Notes under the pieces: model-generated
Seen by the model: only the letters and a program-made list of their open reading frames with translations
Told to the model about the DNA's origin: nothing
The model's database searches: none
Program-made: the position numbers and the translations under genes
Origin: JBDTES01 sp039922435
GTDB lineage: Bacteria; Patescibacteriota; Saccharimonadia; Saccharimonadales; UBA4665
DNA: 39,164 bases
NCBI GenBank assembly: GCA_039922435.1
Contig: JBDTES010000031.1
Coordinates: 1 to 39,164, forward strand
Direction: 5' to 3'
In this document: piece by piece, positions 32,378 to 39,164 of the stretch
Layout of the letters: each line of letters opens with the position of its first letter
Numbering within the stretch: position 1 is the stretch's first letter

Positions 32378-33766
32378 ATGTTTAAATCAATTCGTCACTC
32401 AAAGTTAATTAGTAACAGTTCAAAACTTAAATTGCTGACCGGAGCGCTTGCTATCCTAGTACTTATTGGTACGCCTAGCGTCTTTGCCTACCAGCACTTT
32501 AATCAACCAGAACCGCTTAAGAAGTTTAATAAGGCTTTTACCCAGCCGGGGTATACGCTAATTGCCCCAAATAACAGTACTAATATTTATTTGGTTAATA
32601 ATAGTGGCAAGACAGTTCACACCTGGACGACGGGCCATATGGCAGGACTTGACACCAAGTTGTTACCAAATGGTCAGCTGCTTCGTACTTATGATACTAA
32701 GAATACCGCTTTTGATATGGGCGGCCAAGGTGGTGGCATCCAGATACTAAACTGGAATGGTTCGATAGCTTGGGATTACCAGTATTCATCAGATCAGCAT
32801 TTGTTGCACCATGACGCCATGATGATGCCTAACGGCCACATCTTAACTAGTGCTTGGGTAAAAGTATCGACGGCTGATGCTTTAGCGGCCGGGGTTGACC
32901 CATCTCATATCGATAGTGAGTTTGGCGGGACTTGGAGTAACGATATTATAGAAATTGATCCAGCTACTAGTAGAATTGTTTGGCAGTGGAATGCTTTTGA
33001 TCACTTAGTCCAAGGCTATGATGCGGCTGCTCCAAACTATGGTCTGTCATCTGACTATCCACGTCGGATTGACGCTAATTATTACAAATATGTCACTATG
33101 CCCGACTGGCTACATGTTAACGCCGTCGATTACAATGCTGCAACTGATCAGGTGATGATTAGCGCCCGCGAATTTAACGAAGTCTGGGTCGTTGACCACA
33201 GTACTACTACGGCCGAAGCCGCAACTTCGCAGGGTGGCAGATATGGCCACGGTGGTGATTTGCTGTATCGCTATGGCAATCCAGAGGCTTATGGCCACGG
33301 TGCCGAGATCAACCGTGCATTTTATTTGCAACATGATACTCATTGGATACAGGACGATAAGTTGCAGGGCAATGGTGATGTATTGGTGTTTAATAATGGC
33401 CAAGAGCAAACCAATCAAGATTACAGTTCGGTGTTAGAACTGGCTTTGCCCGAGAACTCCGATGGTAGTTACCAATTAGATTCTGATGGATCTTTTATGC
33501 CAGCTACACTTGTTTGGCAGTACGCCCCAACTGGTCAGAATAAGTTCTTTTCGAAATACATGGGTAGTGCCGATCGTTTGCCAAACGGTAACACACTGGT
33601 CTGTGATGCTATGGGCGGCCGAGCTATCGAGGTTACACCAGAAGGCCGAACAGTCTGGGTCTATAAGAATTACTATACTTCTGATCCTTCGGCCCAGAGT
33701 CCAACCGCCCTATTCCGAGCCTACAAGTATAGCCCAGTCAACCCGGCCGTCGCCAAGCTTAGATAA
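32378..33766 (+). CDS. Arylsulfotransferase-family (ASST-like) secreted protein
   Basis: 462 residues. An N-terminal signal anchor at about 18-38 (LLTGALAILVLIGTPSVFA) is followed by a six-bladed-propeller-like domain of the arylsulfotransferase family. Recognisable pieces are PGYTLIAPNNSTNIYLVNNSGKTVHTW, HHDAMMMPNGHIL, WSNDIIEIDP, WLHVNAVDYN and SADRLPNGNTLVCDAMGGRAIEV, cut here by punctuation. In ASST a histidine accepts sulfate from a phenolic sulfate donor; here several candidate His are present but the catalytic one is not certain. An extended -10 (TGA TATACT, 32362-32370) is 7 nt before the ATG, so the start is probably leaderless. Confidence 0.85.
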   Translation: MFKSIRHSKLISNSSKLKLLTGALAILVLIGTPSVFAYQHFNQPEPLKKFNKAFTQPGYTLIAPNNSTNIYLVNNSGKTVHTWTTGHMAGLDTKLLPNGQLLRTYDTKNTAFDMGGQGGGIQILNWNGSIAWDYQYSSDQHLLHHDAMMMPNGHILTSAWVKVSTADALAAGVDPSHIDSEFGGTWSNDIIEIDPATSRIVWQWNAFDHLVQGYDAAAPNYGLSSDYPRRIDANYYKYVTMPDWLHVNAVDYNAATDQVMISAREFNEVWVVDHSTTTAEAATSQGGRYGHGGDLLYRYGNPEAYGHGAEINRAFYLQHDTHWIQDDKLQGNGDVLVFNNGQEQTNQDYSSVLELALPENSDGSYQLDSDGSFMPATLVWQYAPTGQNKFFSKYMGSADRLPNGNTLVCDAMGGRAIEVTPEGRTVWVYKNYYTSDPSAQSPTALFRAYKYSPVNPAVAKLR

Positions 33767-33784
33767 TCTTTTCCCGCTCCGAAG

Positions 33785-33835
33785 CTTAGCCATAATAGTC
33801 TTGATTGGCTAAGGACAAGCCAATTGCCCTTAGCC
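33785..33835. other. Three mutually exclusive stem arms
   Basis: CTTAGCC (33785-33791), GGCTAAGG (33807-33814) and CCTTAGCC (33828-33835): the middle arm can pair with either neighbour, 7 bp to the left or 8 bp to the right. It lies just after the arylsulfotransferase-like gene and could be a transcription end or a switchable element. No strong T-run follows. Confidence 0.4.
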
Positions 33836-33856
33836 TTAGGTCTACAACTATTGTGC

Positions 33857-33895
33857 TTCCCCAATATATCCTTACGACTTATATAAGGAATAAAT
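33857..33895. repeat. Divergent copy of the AT-rich dispersed repeat
   Basis: Contains CCCC, ATATATCCTTACGACTTATATAA, split here by the comma, matching the core of the three better copies at 35492, 37478 and 38995. It is shorter and diverges after TATAAGG. Confidence 0.4.
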
Positions 33896-33933
33896 ACTAA
33901 TGCCCCTTGGGCCCGTGGTATGCTAAAGAATGA

Positions 33934-34737
33934 ATGAACCGATTTAAAAGGTTACTCGATACTGTTTTGGTGCTGAAACGAATTATAATTTTTGTTAGCA
34001 TTCTTATCGTTGGCATTTTGTTGTATCAATACCTGCTACATTTTACTTTTATTGACCGCAACCTAGTTTTGGGTATCCTTGCGCTGTGGTTAGTTACAGC
34101 TTATTTGGCACTGCCTCGCCTGCATAGAATATTAACCTGGATATATTTGCCAAATTATTACATCGGTCGATCGACGACCGGTGAAGGTATTTTAGCTGAT
34201 CCGGTCAATCTAGCCGTAATCGGCAGTGCCAAGCAGTTAGAAAATGCTATGCTGGCAGCTGGCTGGGTCGAGGCTGACAAACTGACTGTCCGGTCAACGA
34301 TTAAAACTATGAAGGCCACGGTACTAGGGCAAAGCTATCCTAGTGCACCAGTTAGCTCGCTATTTCTATTTGATAATAAGCAGATGCTGGCTTTTCAAAA
34401 AGCGTTGGGTGGAACTTCTAAAAGACACCATGTCAGGTTTTGGAAAACGCCCAAAGGCTGGTTGCTGCCGGGCGGCTTTAAGTGCGACTTTTTGGGCGCG
34501 GCAACTTACGATAAAGGCGTTGGCTTTTCGCTATTTACCTTTCAAGTTACCCACAAGCTCGAGGCCGATACTGATATTGAGCGCGACTTCGTAGTGAGCT
34601 CTATTACCAAATCTAATAAGCAATCTAGCGTCAAAGTAGTCAAGAACTTTTCGACCGGTTACCATTCTAAAAGCGGTGGCGGCGACACTATAACCACCGA
34701 CGGCGCTATGCCCTTTATCACCCTAGCCAAAAAGTAA
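33934..34737 (+). CDS. LssY C-terminal domain membrane protein
   Basis: 267 residues: two membrane helices (about 14-34 and 42-60) and a soluble domain of the LssY_C family. The diagnostic stretch is DPVNLAVIGSAKQLENAMLAAGW, followed by the middle FFDNKQ-like and RHHVRFWKTP segments (the sequence here reads LFDNKQ). Family function is unknown; in Legionella LssY is encoded near secretion genes. An extended -10 (TGG TATGCT, 33916-33924) stands 9 nt before the ATG, with no Shine-Dalgarno. An ATG four bases earlier is out of frame. Confidence 0.85.
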   Translation: MNRFKRLLDTVLVLKRIIIFVSILIVGILLYQYLLHFTFIDRNLVLGILALWLVTAYLALPRLHRILTWIYLPNYYIGRSTTGEGILADPVNLAVIGSAKQLENAMLAAGWVEADKLTVRSTIKTMKATVLGQSYPSAPVSSLFLFDNKQMLAFQKALGGTSKRHHVRFWKTPKGWLLPGGFKCDFLGAATYDKGVGFSLFTFQVTHKLEADTDIERDFVVSSITKSNKQSSVKVVKNFSTGYHSKSGGGDTITTDGAMPFITLAKK

Positions 34738-34798
34738 AACTCAATCTGTAGTTAGGCTAAAGATTTTCGAGTACTATGCCAACCCTATTAGATAGCCG

Positions 34799-34826
34799 TT
34801 GACGGAATAATTATACAGAGTATCAT
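34799..34826 (+). promoter_or_regulatory. Promoter for a leaderless GTG start
   Basis: TTGACG (34799-34804), a 16-bp spacer and TATCAT (34821-34826). The GTG at 34835 is 8 nt downstream, where transcription should begin. An ATG at 34827 opens only ATG-AAT-TTG-TGA, which overlaps the GTG. Confidence 0.6.
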
Positions 34827-34834
34827 ATGAATTT

Positions 34835-35446
34835 GTGAGCGAATATAAAGATAACAATCAGGCTGATCGGATACCTAGTGCGTCCGGCGTCGAAGAATAC
34901 CAACCAGGCCAGGCACGGTTAGCTATCACTGAGGCTGGGACTCAAGATATGACTGCTGAAGCTAGATTTGCAAGAATCTCTGAGATGTCACATTTTATCG
35001 CCCAGACACTGGTCAGCCGGGGCGACATCGGCAGCTTCTCTATCACCGAAAAACACGGTCCACATATTGAAAAGCCTCCGCACCGGACGTTACCTGATAA
35101 ATCGATAGCACAAACCTTTCAGGGTTGGAATTTTAGTGATTGGCAGGGATCTAAGGTCTTTAACGGTTCTTTTGGGGAAAAATTAAGCAATGCTGGGACT
35201 ACGCTACTTTCGACAACTGGGAACCTAGCTAGTTTAGAAACGACTGTATTAACTGGTGAGTCAATCCCACCAGAATTAGCCATCAGTTTTTGGTTTTATG
35301 CACCTAATAGAAGATTTGAGTTTAATCCGATCGATAAGCCTAGAGATATGGATCGCGTGGGGTTACACGAGCCAGCGCTACCTAGGTTAGAACAAAGGTT
35401 GGCCGAGTTTGCTCTTAGCAAAGATATAACACTACCAGAATTCTAG
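34835..35446 (+). CDS. Hypothetical cytosolic protein
   Basis: 203 residues from a GTG at 34835. There is no signal peptide or membrane segment. The N-terminal 30 residues are polar and probably disordered. Residues 40-200 appear alpha/beta with a hydrophobic core (ISFWFYAPNRRFEFNP). No catalytic motif or family is recognised. It is monocistronic, followed by a dispersed-repeat copy at 35492. The good promoter and normal codon pattern support a real gene. Confidence 0.68.
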   Translation: MSEYKDNNQADRIPSASGVEEYQPGQARLAITEAGTQDMTAEARFARISEMSHFIAQTLVSRGDIGSFSITEKHGPHIEKPPHRTLPDKSIAQTFQGWNFSDWQGSKVFNGSFGEKLSNAGTTLLSTTGNLASLETTVLTGESIPPELAISFWFYAPNRRFEFNPIDKPRDMDRVGLHEPALPRLEQRLAEFALSKDITLPEF

Positions 35447-35491
35447 GTTATCGCCCTGCCAACTTTGTTAGATTGGAGTGTTTTTAACTAT

Positions 35492-35550
35492 AAACTACTC
35501 TCGTCTTATATCTGGACGATTTATATTTATTATAGTCGAGTCTTTGGTGT
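35492..35550. repeat. Dispersed AT-rich repeat, copy A
   Basis: AAACTACTCTCGTCTTATAT then CTGGACGATTTATATTTATT then ATAGTCGAGTCTTTGGTGT. It aligns with copy B (37478-37545) across its whole length and with copy C (38995-39048) over the core. It lies between two convergent genes. Confidence 0.6.
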
Positions 35551-35574
35551 TCGAATATTAACGAGCCAGAAGTC

Positions 35575-36201
35575 TTAGAGGGATTCGGTTGAGTCACTGA
35601 TTTCTGAGCTAAATATTCGGGCGAGGTATTGCCGCCAGTCGGTGCGAGACAGCAGCACCAGTGACACCATTAGGCCATTAGCAACCGTCGAATATAATGG
35701 ATATAGAGCTCCAGTCATTGAGCCACCTGGCGCTAAGGCGACAATTAATGATAGTCCAGCCGCAATAGCACCGCAGGTATAGCTGATGGCTGTCTCTTCG
35801 CTAGGTCTAGTCCAGCCATGGATAAAGGTTGGTACAAAGGCAACCCCGTCGATAGTAATTGTAATAAGTATCGTAACCATCGGTTGATGGATAACGGTTA
35901 GAGAGATTAGCCCGAGTCCGGCCCCAATCATACTTATAATATCGATTTTGTCGATTTTTAGATTGCCGTAGCGGATACCCATTATAGCTACCGCACCACA
36001 ACCGATGACGCCTTCCAGTGCTAATATAGCACTAGCTGTTTGGCCGTCTCGAAACGAGGCTATCGCCATAATAGTAGCTAGAACTGTCCAGACCGACCAA
36101 GTAACTAGCCTCGGTCTAGTTTGGCCACGGCGAACTGCCGTGATGTACGGCAAAATACCGAGCGTTCCAATGGCGGCGCCGACAATTAGCAATATGTTCA
36201 T
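35575..36201 (-). CDS. Seven-helix hypothetical membrane protein
   Basis: 208 residues from the ATG at 36201, which has AGAGG about 8 nt upstream. A 40-residue upstream extension in frame contains no such signal and is rejected. About seven membrane helices; the N-terminal signature GILPYITAVRRGQTRPRLVT and a following Trp-rich helix recur in actinobacterial and patescibacterial membrane proteins of unknown function. Paired proline-containing helices give a faint internal repeat, reminiscent of PQ-loop/SWEET-like transporters. I would not assign a substrate. Confidence 0.7.
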   Translation of the reverse strand: MNILLIVGAAIGTLGILPYITAVRRGQTRPRLVTWSVWTVLATIMAIASFRDGQTASAILALEGVIGCGAVAIMGIRYGNLKIDKIDIISMIGAGLGLISLTVIHQPMVTILITITIDGVAFVPTFIHGWTRPSEETAISYTCGAIAAGLSLIVALAPGGSMTGALYPLYSTVANGLMVSLVLLSRTDWRQYLARIFSSEISDSTESL

Positions 36202-36446
36202 GTATTTTCCTCTTGTTTCTACCGCATTTTTTGGCCAGATTAATAGCCTTTTTGCGATCTGATTTGTTTTAATTTGGTTATAAGTTTTTGGGCCGCACAT
36301 GGCCTGCAAAAGACCGATCAATAGTTGCTGCTTGATCGTAAACGCGGTTCTTTACTAGAGAGCATACCTCTACCTCGTACCGAGCTACGCGTTATTTCAT
36401 CTGTAATTATAGTCGATTTACCCCTAAATTGCTAGTAGTTATATGA

Positions 36447-36488
36447 GCAAATATATCCGTAAAATTTATATAACTTACAATATATAAT
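36447..36488. repeat. Divergent copy E of the dispersed repeat
   Basis: CAAATATATCCGTAAAATTT then ATATAACTTACAATATATAA. The order ATATCCG, TTATATAA, ATATAA follows copy B. The rest of 36322-36552 is AT-rich intergenic sequence with no gene I can support. Confidence 0.35.
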
Positions 36489-36552
36489 CTTCCTAAATTA
36501 CACCTTACTCATCTGTTTGAGGATAATTCGTTTGATATACCCCTAGGCTCTA

Positions 36553-37362
36553 TTAGATTGTGGCCCTTTCGTTCAGTATTTCTAGCCTAGAGGTTAGTAG
36601 TGGTAGTATGAGTCTGATATTAAACTCTTTCTCGTCTGCAATTTCCTCTGGCGTATCATTAAACGGTGGGGCCACGACTCCGCGTTGCTGCCCTTCCATA
36701 TACCAGTCTGGTAGCTCTAGTATTCTTAATGGGTGGTCGAACTGAACGGTGAGAATCCCACTGGGATCGTTACTCTGATGTAGTCTTCGTAAACCGTCGA
36801 GACAAAATGCTTCAATCGTAGTTAGTTCTGGGTTAGCGGTTACTATCAAAGTTTCTTCGTCGACAGGACACGCTGGGTCTTCGAATTGCTCCCGGCAAAC
36901 GCCGCACGGATGTAATGTCGTAGTTGCCTGACCCGATTGCTGGTCTGGTTGAATATCGCCAACTACCGCCAGTGTAATTATACTAGCGGTCTCGCTAGGC
37001 TCCCGCTCGACTTCACATTTAGATAGTATCGAGTGCTCGGCATGGATATTAATCTCCTCCAGACCTTGAACTGGCTTAATATTAGCCCCGTGAACAAATT
37101 GATGAGCAAATACATGGCCCTGTTGATACTGAACTAAGGCTGCCGCTCCGACTCTAAAGTTACGATGCGATCCTGCTATCTCGCGGGCCCGCGAAGCTCC
37201 GATTAGGGTTGGAATTATCGCGTTAATACTGGCAACCACCCGATCTGATGGTTCAGGTAAATTTGGCCTAAACATAGGTAGATAGACTTTGTATGTATCA
37301 AGTTTCCTCAGTTGCATATCCCGGAGAACCACATTATTACCAGGATTATCTAGATAATTCAT
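36553..37362 (-). CDS. Cytidine deaminase-like zinc enzyme with C-terminal extension
   Basis: 269 residues. A cytidine-deaminase fold lies at about 45-185: HRNFRVGAAAL matches the substrate loop YSxFxVGAAL, and zinc/catalytic motifs are HAE (107-109) and PCGVC (152-156). So His107, Cys153 and Cys156 would bind zinc and Glu109 would be the proton shuttle. The family deaminates cytidine/deoxycytidine or related bases. This chain is about twice the length of a bacterial Cdd: an extra 40 residues at the N-terminus and 75 at the C-terminus. The substrate is therefore uncertain. A TATAGT on the minus strand is 6 nt before the ATG. Confidence 0.82.
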   Translation of the reverse strand: MNYLDNPGNNVVLRDMQLRKLDTYKVYLPMFRPNLPEPSDRVVASINAIIPTLIGASRAREIAGSHRNFRVGAAALVQYQQGHVFAHQFVHGANIKPVQGLEEINIHAEHSILSKCEVEREPSETASIITLAVVGDIQPDQQSGQATTTLHPCGVCREQFEDPACPVDEETLIVTANPELTTIEAFCLDGLRRLHQSNDPSGILTVQFDHPLRILELPDWYMEGQQRGVVAPPFNDTPEEIADEKEFNIRLILPLLTSRLEILNERATI

Positions 37363-37368
37363 AGCCGT

Positions 37369-37376
37369 ACTATAAT
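37369..37376. promoter_or_regulatory. Overlapping bidirectional -10 boxes
   Basis: ACTATAAT contains TATAGT on the minus strand (6 nt before the deaminase ATG) and TATAAT on the plus strand (5 nt before an ATG at 37382). One site could serve two opposing transcripts. Confidence 0.5.
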
Positions 37377-37381
37377 TCGAT

Positions 37382-37660
37382 ATGCAACAGGTAGCAATGA
37401 TAAGCGTTTTAGATGGAGCGTTGGCCGGCTTACACTTGCCGGCTACTAATGAACAGTTATTGCTTGGATCTGCCAGTAAACTACTCCACTTTTATATCCG
37501 GCCGACTTATATAATTTATTATATAAGCAAGCTTTTGGTATTGAAGCTTCTTGGCTGGTTGGGGTTCTTTACTAGACCAACAAGTACAAAATCCTTGAGT
37601 GTGTCATGGTCTTACAGGGCAGTACGCTCTACTCCAAATAAGTCATCATCGTTACCATAA
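37382..37660 (+). pseudogene. Probable 5' remnant of a gene cut by a dispersed repeat
   Basis: An ATG with a TATAAT 5 nt upstream opens a frame whose first 32 codons (starting MQQVAMISVLDGALAG) look plausible. At 37478 it enters repeat copy B and then reads antisense through a decayed minus-strand gene. The 92-residue product is therefore unlikely to be a natural protein. It may be a truncated gene or chance. Confidence 0.3.
37478..37545. repeat. Dispersed AT-rich repeat, copy B
   Basis: AAACTACTCCACTTTTATAT, CCGGCCGACTTATATAATTT, ATTATATAAGCAAGCTTTTG. It contains a perfect inverted repeat CTTATATAA/TTATATAAG with a 4-nt loop. It is the longest and best-preserved copy. Confidence 0.65.
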
Positions 37661-37776
37661 GAATGCCTAGCTAAATCAATTGCGTAAGTCTTTAGATTAT
37701 CTCACTCGGTCGGCTTTATTTTAACTAGTAGTACCCCGTCTATGTTCAAATGATATTTATGAATTATTAGTAAGGC
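37546..37776 (-). pseudogene. Decayed protein gene of unknown family
   Basis: One minus-strand frame reads like protein over about 75 codons but carries two in-frame stops (TGA at 37704-37702, TAA at 37614-37612). The readable pieces are LLIIHKYHLNIDGVLLVKIK, then DNLKTYAIDLARHSYGNDDD with LFGVERTAL, then DHDTLKDFVLVGLVKN. Hydrophobic spacing and codon choice match real genes here. No start codon or family is recognised. It ends against repeat copy B, so insertion of the repeat may have accompanied its loss. Confidence 0.4.
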
Positions 37777-37795
37777 TTAGACTTTATCTGACTGT

Positions 37796-37963
37796 CTATA
37801 AGTTGTCGAGGGGAATACCGGTTTTATCGGAGACTTTACGCGCCCACTTTTCGAAATTATCCAATAACTTACCTCTGCGTTTCAACCTAATCTCTTGGCG
37901 AGTTAGATAACTCTCTATACTTTGCTGAAGTTGAGTTATTTTTTTATCTAGCTCATTGTTCAT
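37796..37963 (-). CDS. 55-residue helical protein
   Basis: A short frame starting MNNELDKKITQLQQSIESYL and ending in DKTGIPLDNL. The first 40 residues are strongly helical and amphipathic, consistent with a coiled coil. A perfect TATAAT on the minus strand lies 7 nt before the ATG, the same spacing as other leaderless genes here. I therefore think it is expressed despite its size. It ends 20 bp from the decayed gene. The family is not recognised. Confidence 0.5.
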   Translation of the reverse strand: MNNELDKKITQLQQSIESYLTRQEIRLKRRGKLLDNFEKWARKVSDKTGIPLDNL

Positions 37964-38101
37964 GTGTAGGATTATACGCTACCATAAGTTGTACTTGCTA
38001 GCCTTCAAATACTGCTATTTTGGATTGGCCCAGTCCGAACTGCGATTCTGTCGACAGGCCGTCAACTTTTTATCCCCGTTCGGTTCTAGGTAATGGGATG
38101 G

Positions 38102-38599
38102 CTATAACAGGCCGCGAATGTAGGCGGCCTGGCCGGCGTGTTGCAGGGTGTCGGATAGCACGCTAACTAGCCGGACAGCTAGAGTAACTGGTGGATCCCA
38201 GCTTTGATCGACTACCTTAGCAAAGTCTGCATCTTTGAGCTGTTTTAAATAAGCTATCGTCGCGTCATAGACAGCGTCGTAATAGGCTGTCAGCAACTCG
38301 GCGCTGACTTTAACGGCGGCTACTTCGTTGCTAGTTTGGCCGTAGCCAGTCGCCTTTTTATCAAATGGTAATCCGAACTTGTCGTACCAGCCACCGCTTA
38401 GCCAAACTTGGTCGGTGCCAGCGGCCGCCGAGATTTGGCTGTCCTGCGTCCTAGCCGAATGCCAGGCTAGCCAAGCGATAGAATTGGCTTTAGCCTCCGG
38501 CCGAAAACTAAGATTTTCTACACTTAGACTATCGACAGCCGCCTGAATTCCATCCCGAACTCGCCCAAACCCATCAATCAACATTTCGTTACTAACCAT
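38102..38599 (-). CDS. DinB-superfamily (DUF664/YfiT-like) protein
   Basis: 165 residues forming a four-helix bundle. Family landmarks are the N-terminal helix IDGFGRVRDGIQAAVDSL, LAWHSARTQDSQIS with a metal-ligand His, and the C-terminal DTLQHAGQAAYIRGLL with a second His. DinB-like proteins bind a divalent metal, and several use mycothiol or bacillithiol as co-substrate. The reaction here is unknown. A strong GGGAGG Shine-Dalgarno is 7 nt before the ATG. The next gene upstream (38883-38638) is on the same strand with a 38-bp gap. Confidence 0.85.
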   Translation of the reverse strand: MVSNEMLIDGFGRVRDGIQAAVDSLSVENLSFRPEAKANSIAWLAWHSARTQDSQISAAAGTDQVWLSGGWYDKFGLPFDKKATGYGQTSNEVAAVKVSAELLTAYYDAVYDATIAYLKQLKDADFAKVVDQSWDPPVTLAVRLVSVLSDTLQHAGQAAYIRGLL

Positions 38600-38637
38600 A
38601 ATCTACCTCCCTTTATATCCTTTGATCTTAAAGTTAA

Positions 38638-38883
38638 TTATTTTAAGGCAGTCTTGTCGGATGAATCTTTAAGTTGGCTATTATTATCCTTAAAGTTGGT
38701 GTTTTCTAAAACAGCCTTAAGCTTGAGATTAATATTAGCTAGATAAACGCAGCATAACATTACGAGTAATAATATCAAGACAAACCAAGTAACGATAGCG
38801 ACTGTTGATATATTGGGTGTTGAGCTAGTGTCACTTGGCAAATTTATTGGGTTGGCGTAGAAGTCGGCGAACATTGATAACAT
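38638..38883 (-). CDS. Single-pass small membrane protein
   Basis: 81 residues. A polar N-terminal 25 residues precede one membrane helix at about 27-49 (VAIVTWFVLILLLVMLCCVY), followed by a charged cytosolic tail. AAGGGG stands 9 nt before the ATG. It probably shares a transcript with the DinB-like gene. No function is assigned. Confidence 0.65.
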   Translation of the reverse strand: MLSMFADFYANPINLPSDTSSTPNISTVAIVTWFVLILLLVMLCCVYLANINLKLKAVLENTNFKDNNSQLKDSSDKTALK

Positions 38884-38994
38884 TTTTTATTCCCCTTTTA
38901 TTTTTTGTTTGTATACATAAGCATATTGTACACTGTAGTGCAGTATTGTGATTTATTGGTACTTACTCTTGAGCTCAATCTGAGTTCTACCAAC

Positions 38995-39048
38995 AATCTA
39001 CCCCTCTTTTATATCCGTACGACTTATGTAATTAATTATGGTTCAAGA
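38995..39048. repeat. Dispersed AT-rich repeat, copy C, beside a transposase tail
   Basis: AATCTACCCCTCTTTTATAT, CCGTACGACTTATGTAATTA, ATTATGGTTCAAGA. It lies 11 bp downstream of the stop of an IS1595-type transposase, where the IS terminal inverted repeat would be expected. This links the repeat family to that element. The remainder of 38884-38994 shows nothing else. Confidence 0.55.
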
Positions 39049-39058
39049 CTAGTTTAGC

Positions 39059-39164
39059 CTAGCTCTGAGCATCCTTTCGTAGTATTTCGAGTAGTTTGTG
39101 ATACATATCTTCATGTCGCATATTATACCTAAACTCACATTCTTTTAAATGTAGATTGAAGTGG
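39059..39164 (-). CDS. C-terminal tail of an IS1595-family (ISXO2-like) transposase
   Basis: The last 34 codons of a frame entering from the right edge. The tail HLKECEFRYNMRHEDMYHKL followed by LEILRKDAQS matches the end of the ISXO2-like DDE domain, which usually reads HLKExEFRxNxR then a helix with LY-x-x-LL. This family cuts and pastes DNA with an RNase H-fold catalytic core, which would lie outside the window. Whether the element is complete cannot be judged here. Confidence 0.72.
   Translation of the reverse strand, partial: HFNLHLKECEFRYNMRHEDMYHKLLEILRKDAQS

Noticed and set aside
1..39164. Recoding of UGA to glycine, as in some related phyla
   Set aside because: UGA ends several clear genes at the expected family length, including the ABC ATPase and superoxide dismutase, and is not seen inside conserved domains.

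Overview
The window looks like chromosome of a Candidatus Saccharibacteria (TM7/Patescibacteria) bacterium, probably a free-living or environmental one. This rests on gene content and style rather than a marker gene: a basic PEGA/propeller lipoprotein-like protein, a sortase with a long cytosolic N-terminus, a MarP-like protease beside a VKOR, a membrane-anchored Clp-like AAA+ protein, many short single-pass membrane proteins, and moderate G+C. UGA is used as a normal stop (e.g. the ABC ATPase and superoxide dismutase genes), which argues against Gracilibacteria/Absconditabacteria. No rRNA gene is present, so the phylum call is inference.

Layout. 1-3.8 kb: cell-envelope genes (partial membrane protein, PEGA protein, sortase). 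3.9-4.2 kb: a tRNA-Leu(CAA) gene sitting between two halves of a second tRNA-Leu-like gene, closed by a strong terminator. 4.3-7.5 kb: a nuclease-fold protein, small membrane/secreted proteins and a degenerate NAD(P)H-hydrate dehydratase-like protein. 7.9-11.2 kb: a single-chain restriction-modification enzyme and a coiled-coil protein. 11.3-15.6 kb: exonuclease III and UMP kinase diverging from a shared 36-bp promoter region, then a two-gene membrane AAA+ operon. 15.7-18.9 kb: an EEP-family phosphohydrolase behind tRNA-Ser(GGA), and a MacB-like ABC exporter. 18.9-19.2 kb: a hairpin-rich intergenic region. 19.2-22.6 kb: an Nramp-related transporter and the VKOR/MarP-like pair. 22.7-25.4 kb: glycosyltransferase, RRM protein, a 48-residue ORF, Crp/Fnr regulator. 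25.4-28.4 kb: a dispersed two-component system. 28.5-34.7 kb: Mn-type superoxide dismutase, DUF3817, ThrE-type exporter, SDR, arylsulfotransferase-like protein, LssY_C protein. 34.8-39.2 kb: an accessory-looking stretch with hypothetical proteins, a cytidine deaminase-like protein, a decayed gene, a family of AT-rich dispersed repeats and the tail of an IS1595-type transposase.

Expression signals are unusually readable. Roughly a dozen genes have a -10 hexamer, often with an extended TGn, only 6-9 nt before the start codon and no Shine-Dalgarno, so they are probably leaderless. Others (superoxide dismutase, SDR, DinB-like, RRM, response regulator) have clear Shine-Dalgarno sites. I corrected several starts on this basis.

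The observations I would look at first are the nested tRNA locus, the membrane AAA+ protein that lacks the D2 pore loop and ClpP-docking loop, the four-way-junction element at about 19.0-19.13 kb, the Shine-Dalgarno-sequestering hairpin before the RRM gene, and the dispersed repeat family linked to the IS1595-type tail.
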